Positions 39,825-51,709 of a stretch of 64,000 nucleotides of DNA are shown in pieces. The stretch is from Cudoniella acicularis (Eukaryota; Ascomycota; Leotiomycetes; Helotiales; Helotiaceae), in the NCBI GenBank assembly GCA_013054445.1, contig JAAMPI010000073.1, positions 1 through 64,000 on the forward strand. Reading direction: 5' to 3'. How positions within the stretch are numbered: position 1 is the stretch's first letter; the number at the start of each line of letters is the position of its first letter. Below the pieces are notes generated by a model that worked only from the letters and a program-made list of their open reading frames with translations, had not been told where the DNA came from and ran no database searches. The position numbers and the translations under genes were made by a program.

Positions 39825-41135
39825 GATTGCGGTGTGGGAGGCGCGTTTCTCCACGCCGCGATGGAGTTGTTGTCGTGGGGAAGTGGTGGAAGGGGCCTTC
39901 TTTAAGGTTGGTCACTCCTGCGAAGTGGGGTCGTGAAGTGGATTCTTTTTCGAGATCTCGAGAAGCTTGGCGAGGACGACGTAACAAAGATGCGAGATGT
40001 TATGACTGGGCCAACATGCGATCAGCCACAGACATGAACTATGCGCGCTCTGTCTTTCGTATCTTGTGGCCGAAGATCATTCGCGTTGCGTTTCGAATAA
40101 CTCGGTGTTTGTGTTTGCAGACCACACATGAGGTCGAGGAAGGCGACGAAGACTCAAAGGCGCACGCAGGCTGGAGCTTGGAATGGTGCTGGATGAGCAG
40201 GTGCGGCAGTTGAGGCACGGAGATTTGGAGGGGCCGGAGAAGTTCCACTGGGAGGTGGCAATGACAGCTCCAGCGTGAGCAGCAAGTCAGTCAAGGAAAG
40301 GAAGTGAATAAAATAGGACTGAAGATGTTCTCTGAATTCGGAGCTGAGTATCAGCATCTATCTGGAGGCGTTGGGCAGCTGCGGCTAGGCTGGCATAGGC
40401 CTGGAATCTGACGCTGATTCCATATCATTCATTATTCAGTCCTGCAGCCTGCAACGGGCATTAAAAGGCTGTGATATTGCCCATTCAGGCTTCGCCTGCG
40501 CTGGCCTGCCTGCGAAACCCCCTCCAACAGTGCAGCGGCCTTGATGTTTCCGGTCGTCTGTGCTTGCAAAAACAACTTCGTCATTTTGCCAAGGAGCTCC
40601 GGTGGAGGGCCTTTTAGTCCTTATTTGGCGCAATATGCTCTTCAAATTCAAGAATCTTCACTGGAATCACACTGCGCAAAAGTATTCATTGAAAATATTA
40701 TTGTTTTAGTACCCGATCTAGTCCTCATTCAGCTGAAAAATGTCTACCAATTCAGGACTTAGAGTCCTGAACTTAGGCGACACCAGTCCTTAAAGAAAGG
40801 AGTTCATGGATGCAGAAAAATTATAGCCGCTTAGTACCTTGGAGATTTGAGTTACACATAGATGGGTAGATATTTAGAAAGTCAACAACTTTGACGCTCT
40901 TATTGATAATTGGGTTGTACGGATGAAGGTCTTCCTAAAGTGCCATTTTAGGTTTTTTTTTACACAAAGTCTCCGGCCGATATGGTGGGCTTAAGTTTGT
41001 GATTCTCATCTTGGGATGCTCTTCTGCCCCCCTTTTTTTTCGCACTAGAAGCATTTTCGAGTATCGTGTTCGCCTTTGTATTTCAAAGAAGGCGGTTGTT
41101 GGTTTCAAAGGAGTTTCATTAATCTAACAACAGTC
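39825..41135. other. 1.3-kb intergenic region, PKC promoter and leader
   Basis: The 400 bp next to the PKC ATG are open in one plus-strand frame but show no family features; this is probably the PKC 5' leader and promoter. The rest is AT-rich with homopolymer T runs near 40960 and 41031. No RNA or repeat supported. Confidence 0.45.
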
Positions 41136-42656
41136 TTATGAGGTTGAATACTGGGCCTTTAGCAACTTCGCAATCGTCGTCAACTGGATGTTGCTTGTTC
41201 CCTCGTAGATAGCGCCTATCTTGCTGTCTCGCCACATCTTTTCTGCGATACCCTCTCTCACGAAGCCCATACCTATGCAAGGTTAGCATGGAGCCCAATA
41301 GCTGGGTCCGAAGATACGTGCCTCCCATCCATTCAATAGCTAGACCGCTGACTCGACCAGCAACTTGTGACGCATACAGCTTTGCCATCGCGGCATCCCT
41401 AACAAAGTCTTCACCGGCCTCCTTCTTTCGCGCAGCATTGAATACTAGCGCTCGGGCAGCCGCTATCTCTGTGTAGGACTGTGCAATTTGATGTTGCATA
41501 CCCTGGAAGTCTCCAACTAACTGTCCAAATTGCTTTCGGTCGTTCCAGACATACCTGAGCTGTGTTAGCATGTGACATGTCAAATTTGTGATCAAGCTTA
41601 CTTCGCCGCATTCTCGAAAGCTCCAAGAGCAAGTCCAGTCATTTGTGCAGCGATGCCGATTCGTCCTTCATTAAGCAGAGAAATAGCATATTTGTAGCCC
41701 TGCCCTTCGTCGCCTAGTAAGTTCCCCTTTGGAATTTCTACATCGTCGAAATTCAGCACACATGTGCTGCTAGCTTTGATGCCAAGTTTCTTCTCTTTCT
41801 TTGCTATTGAGAAGCCCTTCATTCCTTTTTCAACGATGAAAGCTGTTATACCCTTATAGCCCTTGCTGGGATCGAGATTGGCGAAGACAATAAAGAAATC
41901 TGCCTCCATCGAGTTGGTGATCCACATCTTGTTTCCAGAGATCTTATACCCCGAGTCGGTCCTCGTCGCCTTGGTGGCAAGAGCAAACGCATCTGATCCT
42001 GAGATAGGCTCGGAGAGACAAAAAGAGCCTATTCGATTAGAACTTAATGGAATTTGATGTTGAAATAGGTTGATTTACCAACTGTATTCGTGGCCAGCTT
42101 GGGTAGCCACTTCCTCTTCAGCTCCGTGCTGGCATATTTTATTACTGCTGTGTTGACCAATGTATTGTGCACATCAACCATAACGCTGACGCTGGGATCC
42201 ACTCTAGCAAGCTCTTCAATGCCCACAATTGCTGCTGTAAAGTTCATCCCAGCGCCACCGTACTCCTCTGGAATCTCCACACCCATGAAGCCCTGCTCAA
42301 ATAGCTGTTCCACAATGGCGGGATCCATGGCCTCGTTCTCGTCCATCTCTCGTACTTTGGGGGCAATTACTTCGTTTGCGAATTTCGAAACCGACTCTGC
42401 CATTGCGGACTCTATTTCAGACATGTGGGTAATGGGTGTGGGTTGGATGTCGGTGAGGTCAATTAATTCATTTCTTCGTTGTGGCGTCGCAGATAGAGGT
42501 CTCGCACTAGAAAATAGGTCAGATCAGATATGGGTTCGGTCACAAAAGGACTGACTGTTGGTATATCCTGCTGTTCCCGGCAGGTCTTAGAGCTGGACGA
42601 GCAATACTAGTTGCCCTTCGTGTCGCAGGACGTAATGCTTTCACAATTGACGCCAT
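41136..42656 (-). CDS. Mitochondrial short/branched-chain acyl-CoA dehydrogenase
   Basis: Exons 42656-42556, 42506-42079, 42028-41602, 41554-41322 and 41272-41136 give 441 residues. A basic mitochondrial presequence (MASIVKALRPATRRATS) precedes the core. Family motifs are GFMGVEIPEEYGGAGMNFTA, FCLSEPISGSDAFALAT, GIKASSTCVLNFDDVEIP, LNEGRIGIAAQMTGLALGA and AKIGAIYEGTSNIQL-like ending RDSKIGAIYEGTSNIQLTTI. The catalytic Glu lies in YEGTSN. FAD-dependent oxidation of short or 2-methyl branched acyl-CoA in isoleucine and fatty acid breakdown is the usual role. The last intron (41321-41273) starts with GC, giving EWMGG-MGFVREG in frame. Confidence 0.94.
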
Positions 42657-43455
42657 GTTGTTTTTGATTGTAGGCAAATTGGAGGAGGAGCGAAGGAATT
42701 GAGGAATAATGAACGAGAAAGAAAATTGAATCGATTGTTGACCGTGATATGGAAGAGCCCTCGGTCTTGTTGCCACGACTCGTGACGGTGACGGCGCGGT
42801 TGGATGCGGTTGACGGGATCTGAATCAGCCTCGGCAAGGAATGTTGCCCGAAGCTTCACCCCGCCAAAGTTCCGGGGTCGGAAGGGGAAGGCAACAACTC
42901 CAGAATGGCTAGTAATACACTACTAAAATGTATATTATGATATGATTTGATCGTTTTGTTAACTTCATGACACGTAGAGTTGGAGGACTTTAGTTTACTA
43001 ATAAATAGGTCCGGTGTCAAAAAATGAGACTCACAATTCATGTCAGACCGATGTTCACATGTCAACTAGACCGGGGTCACAAAATACAGACATGTGGCTT
43101 TTGGACTCCGTCAAAATCCTTTTTTCTACGGACTTTTCCATCCATATTGTTTCTATTAATGGCTATAAATCAATTTTGAGATCCTGGATGAGTAATTATG
43201 GCTCGTCTAAATGCTTCGTTGAAACCGAAATACGTTGTCATTCGATAGAAAAAAACTCCCGAATCCCCTTTCAATTCCCAGTATAAAATCCCAATATCCA
43301 CAGTAAATACCCATGCCCTAACGTCAAGATTTGACGCCATGGTACCTCCACAAAATTTCAATGATTCAAAGCTCCAACAATCAAGACCAATTTCAAAAAG
43401 CCCCACCTAATATCCCAACCACAACCCATACATCTGACCTCCCTTTGGAAACTTC
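42657..43455. other. Intergenic, no gene seen
   Basis: Promoter of the acyl-CoA dehydrogenase gene, then the 3' region of the second MFS gene. Nothing else supported. Confidence 0.5.
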
Positions 43456-45223
43456 TTATTCAGCCCTCTTCCTAACATTTGGTAGAAGATACCAAGAAAT
43501 CAACATGACTGCAAAAAGTCCAATTGCAATAGGATGCAACACAAAAGTGCCTGCAGCTTGTGCCAGAATACCCGTGGTAAAGGGAGCAACTGCGCCACCA
43601 GAGCTACCAAACGCACTGATAACACTCAATCCGCTGACCTGCTCTTGTCGTGGAATTGCCCTTGAAAATATAACAGTTGCACAAGGATAGACAGGCCCAA
43701 GGAGCAGCCCAACAATTGACACGGCCACGGCATCTCCAATGATATTGGGAACTTGCCAGACGAGCAATTCAAAAATGGCTGCTCCAACCACGACGCCGTA
43801 GACGAATTTTTTCTCTCCGATTTTGTGCGCTGGATGGGATAACAGGAACCGCCCAAGTGTGATGCCTGCCCAGAATCCGGCAGTAACGTATCCAACGGCA
43901 GAGGGATTCCCATGGCGGTTAGCTATGAGAAAAGATATCACCCATCCAGAAATTGATACTTCGGCGCCTTGATATGCGAAGATAAAAAGGGCTCCAAGAA
44001 TGACGGTTTTGGATTTGAAAGACTTCGCCATGCTTGCAAATTGGCCTTCTTTCTTAGTCTCTCCATCTGCGGTGTTTTGGGTCCGAGACGCAGTGTGTTC
44101 CACATTACTAAGAAGATTTTGGCCAGATTCGGCTTCGTAATGCCAGAATGACCACGCTGCAAAGGCAAGGTTGAAAATCGTCACGCCCAGGGTAAGGAGA
44201 TAGTATCGAGTCCATAAAAAGTGGCCAGAGGCAACCATCCCGGTGGCAATCAGAGGGCCGATTGTCCCACCGACCTGCTATTGTTAGGTACTGATGTCAG
44301 GTATGGATATAGATGACAGAGGCTTACCCCGTATGATCCATGCATTGCACCTAGCATTTTGGTTCCATTTTGTAGATTAGCGGCAAACACGTTCCCCATA
44401 GACAGATTGAGAGCCATTCCCAGACCAAGGAAGAAGAACGATATGATGACCACAGGAAAGGGTGGGGTGCAGATGATCAGAATATATCCACAAGTCATCA
44501 GAATTTGAGCTACAATAAGTGTCCTGGCTCTGCCGACGCGGGCTCTCAAAGCTTCGACGAAAAAGGCTGCGAGTATGAAGCCAATAGCGTTGGTAACGAA
44601 AATGAGCGACACGATGGCATATCCAATATCGTAATGCCTGAGGCCGTCTTAGTTATTATCACAAAATGGGAAAAGAAAATACCTTTCAATATAAGGAATC
44701 AGTGCTCCAGGTGCGCTATCATTGAGGCCGTTTCCAAAATTAAGTAGGGAGACGGCCAGCATTCCTGGCAATATATCAACACGATGTTTTGTCGAGGAGA
44801 GTGGAAGATGGGGGCCAAGAGAATGAAACTTCCCCTCAGCAACTCAGAGTAGGGAGTTAGCGGAAGGGAGAAAGAAATAAGTTGCTTACTGAATCTGTTC
44901 ATGGGTGGGTTGGAGAAACTTTGCATAGCATCCACACCATCCTGATCATTCGTTGGACTTGGAGCCCTGCTCATTTCTAGGTCATTAGGGGCTCTTGGAG
45001 TTTGGTATCCCGAAGGAGTGGTAGTCCCGGACTCTTGGACATGGGGACCGTTGAGTTTCTTCCCCCATTGAAGATTGTCAAGTTCAATAGGGCCTGGGCC
45101 ATGGGGAACCGAGTGGTAGACTTTTGGAAAAGCCCTCTGGGGAACGATAGGGATTGAGTGTCCTTCAGAACTATTTTGGGATGACTCAACCTCGATAAAG
45201 GCACCAAAGCCGTGAGAAGACAT
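43456..45223 (-). CDS. MFS transporter, fungal BSC6/fucose-permease-like type
   Basis: Exons 45223-44890, 44764-44683, 44637-44328 and 44274-43456 give 514 residues. A Ser/Pro-rich cytosolic N-terminus of about 110 residues is followed by LLNFGNGLNDSAPGALIPYI, diagnostic of this MFS branch. Further motifs are GRARTLIVAQILMTCGYILI, LGLGMALNLSMGNVFAANLQ, MLGAMHGSYG-VGGTIGPLIA and FGSSGGAVAPFTTGILAQA. About 12 membrane helices are expected. The substrate is unknown. The protein has nothing in sequence order to suggest a relation with the first MFS gene at 19-21 kb. Confidence 0.9.
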
Positions 45224-45977
45224 ATTTGCAAAGAGGTATATTCATATAAGGAGACCTGTTTAGAAATATACGGTTCTTTGAGGTCAATTGAGGAAGTGAA
45301 AATGACGAGAATGGGATAAAATAAGCCTCGGAAAGCACGTATGAAGATGGAGAAAGCATGGGGAAAATTTCAGAGATAAGATGTCAGACTACCAAACCCA
45401 CTCGAACTAGTCATGATGTGTAGTGAAAATGCGAGCCATTGGCAGTTAACTTTGTGACCCACGCGTGAACACATGGCCGGACCGATTGAGACACTGCGGA
45501 GACTGTTGCCCGTATGTGGACTCTGTAGAGGGCTAGTGTTTGCATACTAGAAAAACGCCTCGCGGTCAAGCTGTTGGAGAGCAGTCCGGTCAGACAGTAA
45601 GGCCGTGTGGATGTGAATCCCCCGTAGTAATGCAGTGTAACATTTGCCACGCAAGACTGCTTAAAAATCAACCATTTTGGGGTTTCACCGTCCCACGCAT
45701 TGATGCTCGGAAGTTGACGGCTAAACTTTTGAGGCGTTCGGGAAACTTTCCTTCCCAGCAAAGTCTTGGAAAGCCACCCGGCCCCGGCCACATCGGGAAA
45801 TCGTTTTTCCTAGCTCCCGAAGCCCCGCCCAAAAATTTCTGGATGAACTGACAGATACAACTCAGATGTGTCCCAAGTTGAATTTAACTACAATTTCAGG
45901 TCCATCTCGGTTCAATCATCTTGTATCTCCTAGAATCTCCAATTATAACCTAAGCCACATCTTATCACAGTATAACC
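45224..45977. promoter_or_regulatory. Divergent promoter MFS / EIF1AD-like gene
   Basis: 754 bp between divergent starts. No supported gene. The 70 bp before 45978 are T/C-rich. Confidence 0.4.
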
Positions 45978-46450
45978 ATGGGCCGACCCAAGCGCAATCT
46001 TTTCGCGGCTGCTGAAGAAACCTCGACCCCGCCATCAGCTTTAACATCTACGCAGTCAATCGCACAAGTCGTCAAGGCGGAAGGAAACAACCTTTACTCT
46101 TGCACACTGCCGAATAAAAAACCCATTCTTGTTGAGCTTCCGTCGAGATTTCGCAACACAATTTGGATTAAGCGTGGTGGATATGTCGTGATTGACACAA
46201 AGGAAGCTGGGGCCAGAGAGAATAAGATTGACGGAGATATCATCAATATTGTTCGAGATGAGCATAAGTGGCGGAAGGAGTCGTATTGGTAAGCCTGGTA
46301 CCCGAGCTTCCACCAGATACGCATTTGCTGAGGATTGTTCTCGTCAGGCCCAAGGAGTTTCCCAAAGCGTCCGCATATCCTAAAGATTCAGATGACGAGG
46401 AATCAACAGTTGGAAGAATGCCTCCGTCAGACGATTCGGAAAATGAATAG
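45978..46450 (+). CDS. EIF1AD-like S1/OB-fold protein
   Basis: Exons 45978-46288 and 46348-46450 encode 137 residues. A basic N-terminus (MGRPKRNLF) precedes an OB-fold of the eIF1A type: SIAQVVKAEGNNLYSCTLPN, ILVELPSRFRNTIWIKRGGY, and IDGDIINIVRDEHKWRKESYW. The tail after the intron is acidic (DSDDEESTVGRMPPSDDSEN). Human EIF1AD (haponin) is a nuclear RNA-binding relative; the role in fungi is little known. It ends 21 bp from the convergent ALG3 stop. Confidence 0.9.
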
Positions 46451-46471
46451 AGCAATAGCTTGTGTTCACGG

Positions 46472-47883
46472 TCAGGTAACCTTACTGGCTCCTTCGCCCT
46501 TGAGATTCACAAAATCATTTCGAGTTCCCCACCAGACGCTTGCTACAGTGAGAAATAGCACCCCGACCACAACCATCGAGCTTGTATCGGTGCTAGGATA
46601 CACGTTCCAAGCCCATTCTTGAGCCGCCCAGGTCATATACTGAAGGATCGGATGCATCCCGCTTCGCCAAAGAAGGAAGGGCGTTGCCAGTGCGATATAG
46701 GCATAGAATTGGTAGTGGAGTGATCGTGCAAAAAGCAAGCCGATAGCGTTGGCTGTCAGGATAGTCGTCAAGATGTAGTTTGGCGAGATTCGAATGGAAA
46801 CGGCATGCTGCATCTTTCCAAGAGGCTCCTCCCATTTCAAAGCATTGGTTATTAGTTCCATAATAGGCTTCTCGGCAGGCCTTAGCCATCTGGTGGTGAT
46901 GAAAACGACAAGAGCGCTAATATGCCCTACTAGCAAGGTTATTGAGAATTCTTTGCTCAAGAAGTTCTCTTCTCCCATGAACCTCCAGTTGACGGTCCAT
47001 TTAAATAAGAACTGTCTCGAAAACTCAAAGGCTCTGCTCAAATACCCTACTGCATTTGTTGGCAAGAAAGGGAACGCAAGGATGATTTGGACCTGAGCCA
47101 TCAACCATCCTTGTTTCAAACCACCTTGGAGACCTCTGCCTAGGAAGAGCGTAACGCCAATGGCAGGAAGAGCCAGGAGCAAAGACATCTTGATTCCTAG
47201 TCCCCAGCTGTAGGTCAAACTCCCCAATGTCCAAAGTCGGCGCTGGAAAGTATAAATGGCGACCCAGAGGAAGAATACCGTGAAGCAATCGTTGAAGAGG
47301 CGCAGCACAAAAATGCTATGTAGGCGTTTCGATAATATGAGCATAGGAAATATGTAGAGAGGTGCCTATACGCAATATTAGTCAATTATTTTGTCAAATT
47401 CTGGGTTTTACCACGAAGTGCTTACCTTGGCCCTTCTATAACATGCCATCACAGTCGCAATTGTAGCAAGGTACAAAACCCCAAAAATTCGCTGCGCAAG
47501 GAGGATATTCCTCCCCTTGTCCGTAATATAGTACAATGCCAAATAAATATAGACATGCGCAGCTGGGTAAACCAGCGGTCCAGTCCCGCCTTTGATATTG
47601 GTGTAGTCGCGTTCTCCTTGAACATATTGTTCAATCTGCTCCATGTATGCCTTCCAATCAATTTCGGTATCTAGCATCATATTTTCAGCACAAAATATCG
47701 ACAAACAGTAGAGAGATAGCATCACTTACAAGAAACCTTGTAAATAATCAAGCTACATAACAAGGCATCCACGAACAACAAAGCAGGAGGTCCGTATTTC
47801 GACAATGGATGTGCAAACATCGCAAAATCTCTCACCTGTCGATACAGCGCAATATGTCTTGGGGGCTCCTCATCTTTCGCCAT
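46472..47883 (-). CDS. ALG3: Dol-P-Man:Man5GlcNAc2-PP-Dol alpha-1,3-mannosyltransferase
   Basis: Exons 47883-47730, 47670-47426 and 47365-46472 give 430 residues with about ten membrane segments. Conserved blocks are [66 protein letters not shown] and [17 protein letters not shown]. The DW...D motif in the first luminal loop is the likely catalytic Asp region of GT58. The enzyme adds the first Dol-P-Man-derived mannose in the ER lumen during N-glycan precursor assembly. Confidence 0.96.
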
Positions 47884-48124
47884 TCTGAGTGCTGTGCAAA
47901 TGAGGGATTGAGAGGGAAAACCAGAAGGTTGATGTGGAGTTTATGTGGCAGGAGCTCTAGAAATTGAGCTTGCGAAACATGCGACGCCGTTGGAGCTTCG
48001 TCGGCAGTCACCCGAGACATACATTTCCAGGGGTCTTTTACTCCGTCATCATCAGCAGACAGCGCGAATTTCCCAAAATACGGCAGTTGTTCGATTAGGG
48101 AAGAAACATCTGACAAAAGGCAAG

Positions 48125-48586
48125 ATGTTTTCTCTACGAACGGTCGCGTCAAGGAGAGGCGGAACCTCTTTCTGCAAACAATGTCTCAAGCTTTCCTCCA
48201 GGCCCCTCACCACCAAAACCCGAGCTTTCAAGCTTCAAACCTCCTACCCACGATTCCCAACCCTCAAGCCACTCCAATCTTCACTCTACTCCCGCACATA
48301 CGCCACAAAATCTTCCGCAGACGATCTCATTGAGCAAATACAAGACCAATATGCGACTGCTCGGGACGAATTTGAGATTGCAACAGAGGAGACTGAGAAG
48401 AAAACTACGTATGCGGAAGGGGATAGGAAGGCTGCGAGGGAGGAGCTGGATAAGTTGAAGGAGATGTTTGAGGAGGCAGTGAAGGGAGTTGATGGAGAGG
48501 AGATACAGAGGAGGATTGGGGGAAGGATTAGGGAGTTGGATAATGCGGTTCAGGTTTTGGAGCATGTGGCTTCTGAGCATGATTAA
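48125..48586 (+). CDS. Conserved fungal mitochondrial coiled-coil protein
   Basis: A single exon encodes 153 residues. The first 60 residues are basic and Ser/Arg-rich (LRTVASRRGGTSFCKQC, then YSRTYAT), a good mitochondrial presequence. The remainder is charged and helical: SADDLIEQIQDQYATARDEF, then KAAREELDKLKEMFEE and GRIRELDNAVQVLEHV. I cannot assign a function. The start is 241 bp from the divergent ALG3 start. Confidence 0.75.
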   Translation: MFSLRTVASRRGGTSFCKQCLKLSSRPLTTKTRAFKLQTSYPRFPTLKPLQSSLYSRTYATKSSADDLIEQIQDQYATARDEFEIATEETEKKTTYAEGDRKAAREELDKLKEMFEEAVKGVDGEEIQRRIGGRIRELDNAVQVLEHVASEHD

Positions 48587-49071
48587 GGGAAGTGACGTTG
48601 AGGGATTGTCCTGATAGGAGAATGGAGGACGACTAGATGGGATAGGTGTATTATATAGGGTAAAAAAGTAAAACAAACGACAAAATGGCGCTGGCTGTAC
48701 TTTATATAGGCAGGTGTGAATCAGTGGACCCAAGCAACTTGGAGGGCGTAGGTGCAAATTCAGAAGCGCAGTTGCTTAGGCTTTGTGTGAAAGTACCGGC
48801 TAGGTATTTTCTTGAGCTATTGTCAATACTTCACAGTAGCAAGACCACCCAGCTTTTTCAGTCGAAAACACATCTAAGTTGCCAAAGTGAAGGCAATTTA
48901 TTCTGACACTTGCGAGTTATCATTATACTCCGAGTATCTATGAACTGTTCGGGCTTTTAATTCTTCCTGACTTACCCCCCTCCCCGACCGAGTACACTTG
49001 CTCTATTGAACGATTTTCTATCTGCTCATCAAATGTTCTATGCTCTATATGCTCTTCTACAATGCAATTCC
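48587..49071. other. Intergenic between convergent genes
   Basis: 485 bp of 3' regions; no gene or RNA seen. Confidence 0.5.
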
Positions 49072-50003
49072 CTAGTTCTTTAAACTATTTTCTCTTTTGA
49101 AAGTCTCATAACCTTCTGCCGCAACATGTTTCACATCGGTCTTCCCAGCTACAATCTCCTTGACAGTGGCCAGGATTGAAGAGAAGTCTTGGAACTCAGT
49201 GAAAGGTACATCCTCTCTCACACAATAGGACACAAGATCTATTAGTACTATTAGTAAGGTTTCCCTGAAATTCCAAGTCTTTCCCAAGTATGACTTACCC
49301 TGACCATGTTTTGCGAACAAAAGATCTGTCTCTTTTGCCGCAGAGAGATCTGAAACTCCATCCCCGGCGTAGAACATGACAGGTCGCTCGTTGTCCGGGA
49401 GCTGGTGGTATGGTCGGATCTCTAGTGACTTATCATGGCCGAAATGGCTTATCCATAAGTGTTAGTATACGTGAATCTTCAATATTTTTCTTTCTTAGCG
49501 AAAGTTACTTCAAGTGGAACGTACCTGTCATCGTGGAAAACAATCTGCCATCCTCCTTCTTCGTTGATACTTTTCCCATCTCTAGGCGCAACATCGTTGC
49601 TAACAATTTGGATCTCTTCCGCCTCCTTTCCAACAAGATGTACCAACAGTGCTCTGATGATAGGCACCATCCCACTGCTAATGACTACAACGGGAACATT
49701 GTTCTCCCTTGCCCATGTGTAGAATTCCTTGAAATGGGGATCCAGTTTGATATTCTCCAATAAAGTCTCAATACACTTATCATAAGGAGTCTTAACACTA
49801 TCCATCATGCCCCGGAATGAATCTCGAAAAGACATCCTATCATGTAATACATCTTGGTTGCCTTGCTTCCGTAGCGTTTGGCCATAGCCCAGGTTGTCTG
49901 TGAGGAAGTCGTTGGAATCGCGGAGGGTAATTGTGCCGTCGAAGTCGGTGAAGAAGATGAACTTTGGGTTTGTTTTCATCGCGAGGAGGGGCGGTGAAAA
50001 CAT
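49072..50003 (-). CDS. HAD-superfamily phosphatase (phosphoserine phosphatase-like)
   Basis: Exons 50003-49525, 49447-49299 and 49238-49072 give 264 residues. HAD motifs are FFTDFDGTIT (nucleophile Asp), VVVISSGM (motif II Ser), a Lys in HFGHDKS, and MFYAGDGVSDLSAA (motif IV Asp pair). A cap insertion with RMSFRDSFRGMMDSV lies after motif I. Relatives are yeast YNL010W and methylthio-phosphatase-type enzymes; the substrate is not certain. It is divergent from SHE9, sharing about 400 bp. Confidence 0.9.
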
Positions 50004-50411
50004 TTTGAATGAGTGGAGGGTTAGGTAATCTAAAGTATGTATTTAATAATTAGCTATTGCTCAACACTTTGCAATAGAACAAGATGGCGGTAAATGGGGT
50101 AAATATCGGAAATGCCTCATATACTCCGTAGTTTTTGAAAATGATTCTATACTTGTGAATAACTCACCGATAAAGAGCGGGAGCCAATACAGTAGAACAA
50201 CCTACTCTATCGAATCTCAAAACTTCAAAGACTGGTTGTAGTTAATGTATTCGAGACAGAATGGTGGGGTTCGAGAAAATGCCCCTCTACGGACTACGGA
50301 AACCACAAAGCTCTGAGACGTCATTTCGGGGACTTTTTGAGCTCAGAAATCCAACCCTAAGAAAATCAACGTCGTGAGACCGACCGACTTACACGTTCAA
50401 GGAGCGCGGCC
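50004..50411. promoter_or_regulatory. Divergent promoter HAD phosphatase / SHE9
   Basis: 408 bp without a supported gene; presumed shared promoter. Confidence 0.4.
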
Positions 50412-51647
50412 ATGCAACCACTGGCCCGCCTTGCCCCGAGGCTCTTGCTCGACTCAATTCCTTCCTCTGCAGCTTCAAGAACCCTTCGAACGTCCAATCG
50501 ACTCTCCTTTCGTCCGTCAACCTGCCTTCAATGTAGAATTCGCATCCAGACACGGCGATTCGCCGACGCTCCAAAACCACCATCTCTGCCATCAAATACG
50601 CAAGAGAAAATAGAGGACTCTCCATTGGGAGGAGATGTCTCTTCGGAGCTTCCTTCTGCCGAGGAAGGCAGGAGGAGCGCAATTACGAAGCGCTTCTCCA
50701 ACGTCATGGATCACCTACAAGGCAACATCTTCATAGCTTCACAACGCATCAATGACCTCACGGGGTATTCTGGGATCGAGGCTCTTAAGGAACGGATAAC
50801 GGCTCTTGAAAATCGAGTGCAAGCGGCTCAAGAAGCCGTCCGGTCGGCACGACTTACGTATAAGACAACAGTCGCAGATCGTGCAGCTACTCAGAGGGAG
50901 GTCACGACATTACTCGCCAGGAAGGATACATGGACGCCTTCGGACTTGGAAAGATTTACAGCATTGTATCGTATGGATCATAGCAATGAGCAGGCGGTGC
51001 AGGAAGCGGCTACAAGACTTGCGGATTCCGAGAGGGAGGCTGAGCATGCTGCGAGCAAGCTCAGCAGTAGCATCTTAAGTCGATACCACGAGGAGCAGAT
51101 TTGGAGTGACAAGATTAGGAGGATGAGTACGTGGGGGACATGGGGGCTGATGGGCGTGAACGTGCTATTATTCTTGGTGTTTCAATTTGGATTTGAGCCT
51201 TGGAGACGGAGGAGGCTGGTTCATGGGTTTGAGGAGAAGGTTCGAGAGGCTTTGGAAAAAGAGAAACTGGCCCAATCCATACGGCATGATGGAGAGAAAG
51301 TGGAAGAGGTTCCCCTCGACGGCATAATTGCAGCTGGAATTCAAGAGTTAGAGGAAGAAATGGAAGACAGTCCCAAAATGTCAGAGCCAGCTGTGGATGC
51401 TCTTGTAGCTTGCATTCAAGGCGAGCCCCAGGAGGAAAAGGCTGATCTAGATGCCGCAGAAATGCACGTGCCTGCAGCTTCACTCGATTTCAGGAAGCCA
51501 GAAACGTGGCAGGCTGCATTACAAGATCTTTTCAGCGAACGAGTTGTGCAAGTGCGGAAACAAGATATTACATTTATTGCATTAGAAGGCGCTGCTACAG
51601 GAGCAGCGATAGTCGCTATTCTCGCCGCTCTTCTTCGCCTAGCATAG
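50412..51647 (+). CDS. SHE9: She9/Mdm33 mitochondrial inner-membrane protein
   Basis: An intronless gene of 411 residues. A basic presequence (MQPLARLAPRLLLDSIP) leads into a long coiled coil from about 100 to 240, with family motifs ASQRINDLTGYSGIEALKE and RKDTWTPSDLERFTALYRMD. The first membrane segment is WGLMGVNVLLFLVFQF and is followed by EPWRRRRLV. A second hydrophobic helix ends the protein (GAATGAAIVAILAALLRLA). Mdm33 controls inner-membrane shape and division in yeast. The start codon context is normal and no intron is needed. Confidence 0.94.
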   Translation: MQPLARLAPRLLLDSIPSSAASRTLRTSNRLSFRPSTCLQCRIRIQTRRFADAPKPPSLPSNTQEKIEDSPLGGDVSSELPSAEEGRRSAITKRFSNVMDHLQGNIFIASQRINDLTGYSGIEALKERITALENRVQAAQEAVRSARLTYKTTVADRAATQREVTTLLARKDTWTPSDLERFTALYRMDHSNEQAVQEAATRLADSEREAEHAASKLSSSILSRYHEEQIWSDKIRRMSTWGTWGLMGVNVLLFLVFQFGFEPWRRRRLVHGFEEKVREALEKEKLAQSIRHDGEKVEEVPLDGIIAAGIQELEEEMEDSPKMSEPAVDALVACIQGEPQEEKADLDAAEMHVPAASLDFRKPETWQAALQDLFSERVVQVRKQDITFIALEGAATGAAIVAILAALLRLA

Positions 51648-51709
51648 GCAAGATAGTAAATTTTGTGTAGATCTGTACAATAGAAGAATACCCCAATATG
51701 CAACTCTTT

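Noticed and set aside
39827..40213. 128-codon plus-strand frame upstream of PKC
   Set aside because: Trp/Arg-rich chance translation, antisense to the probable PKC leader; no family match.
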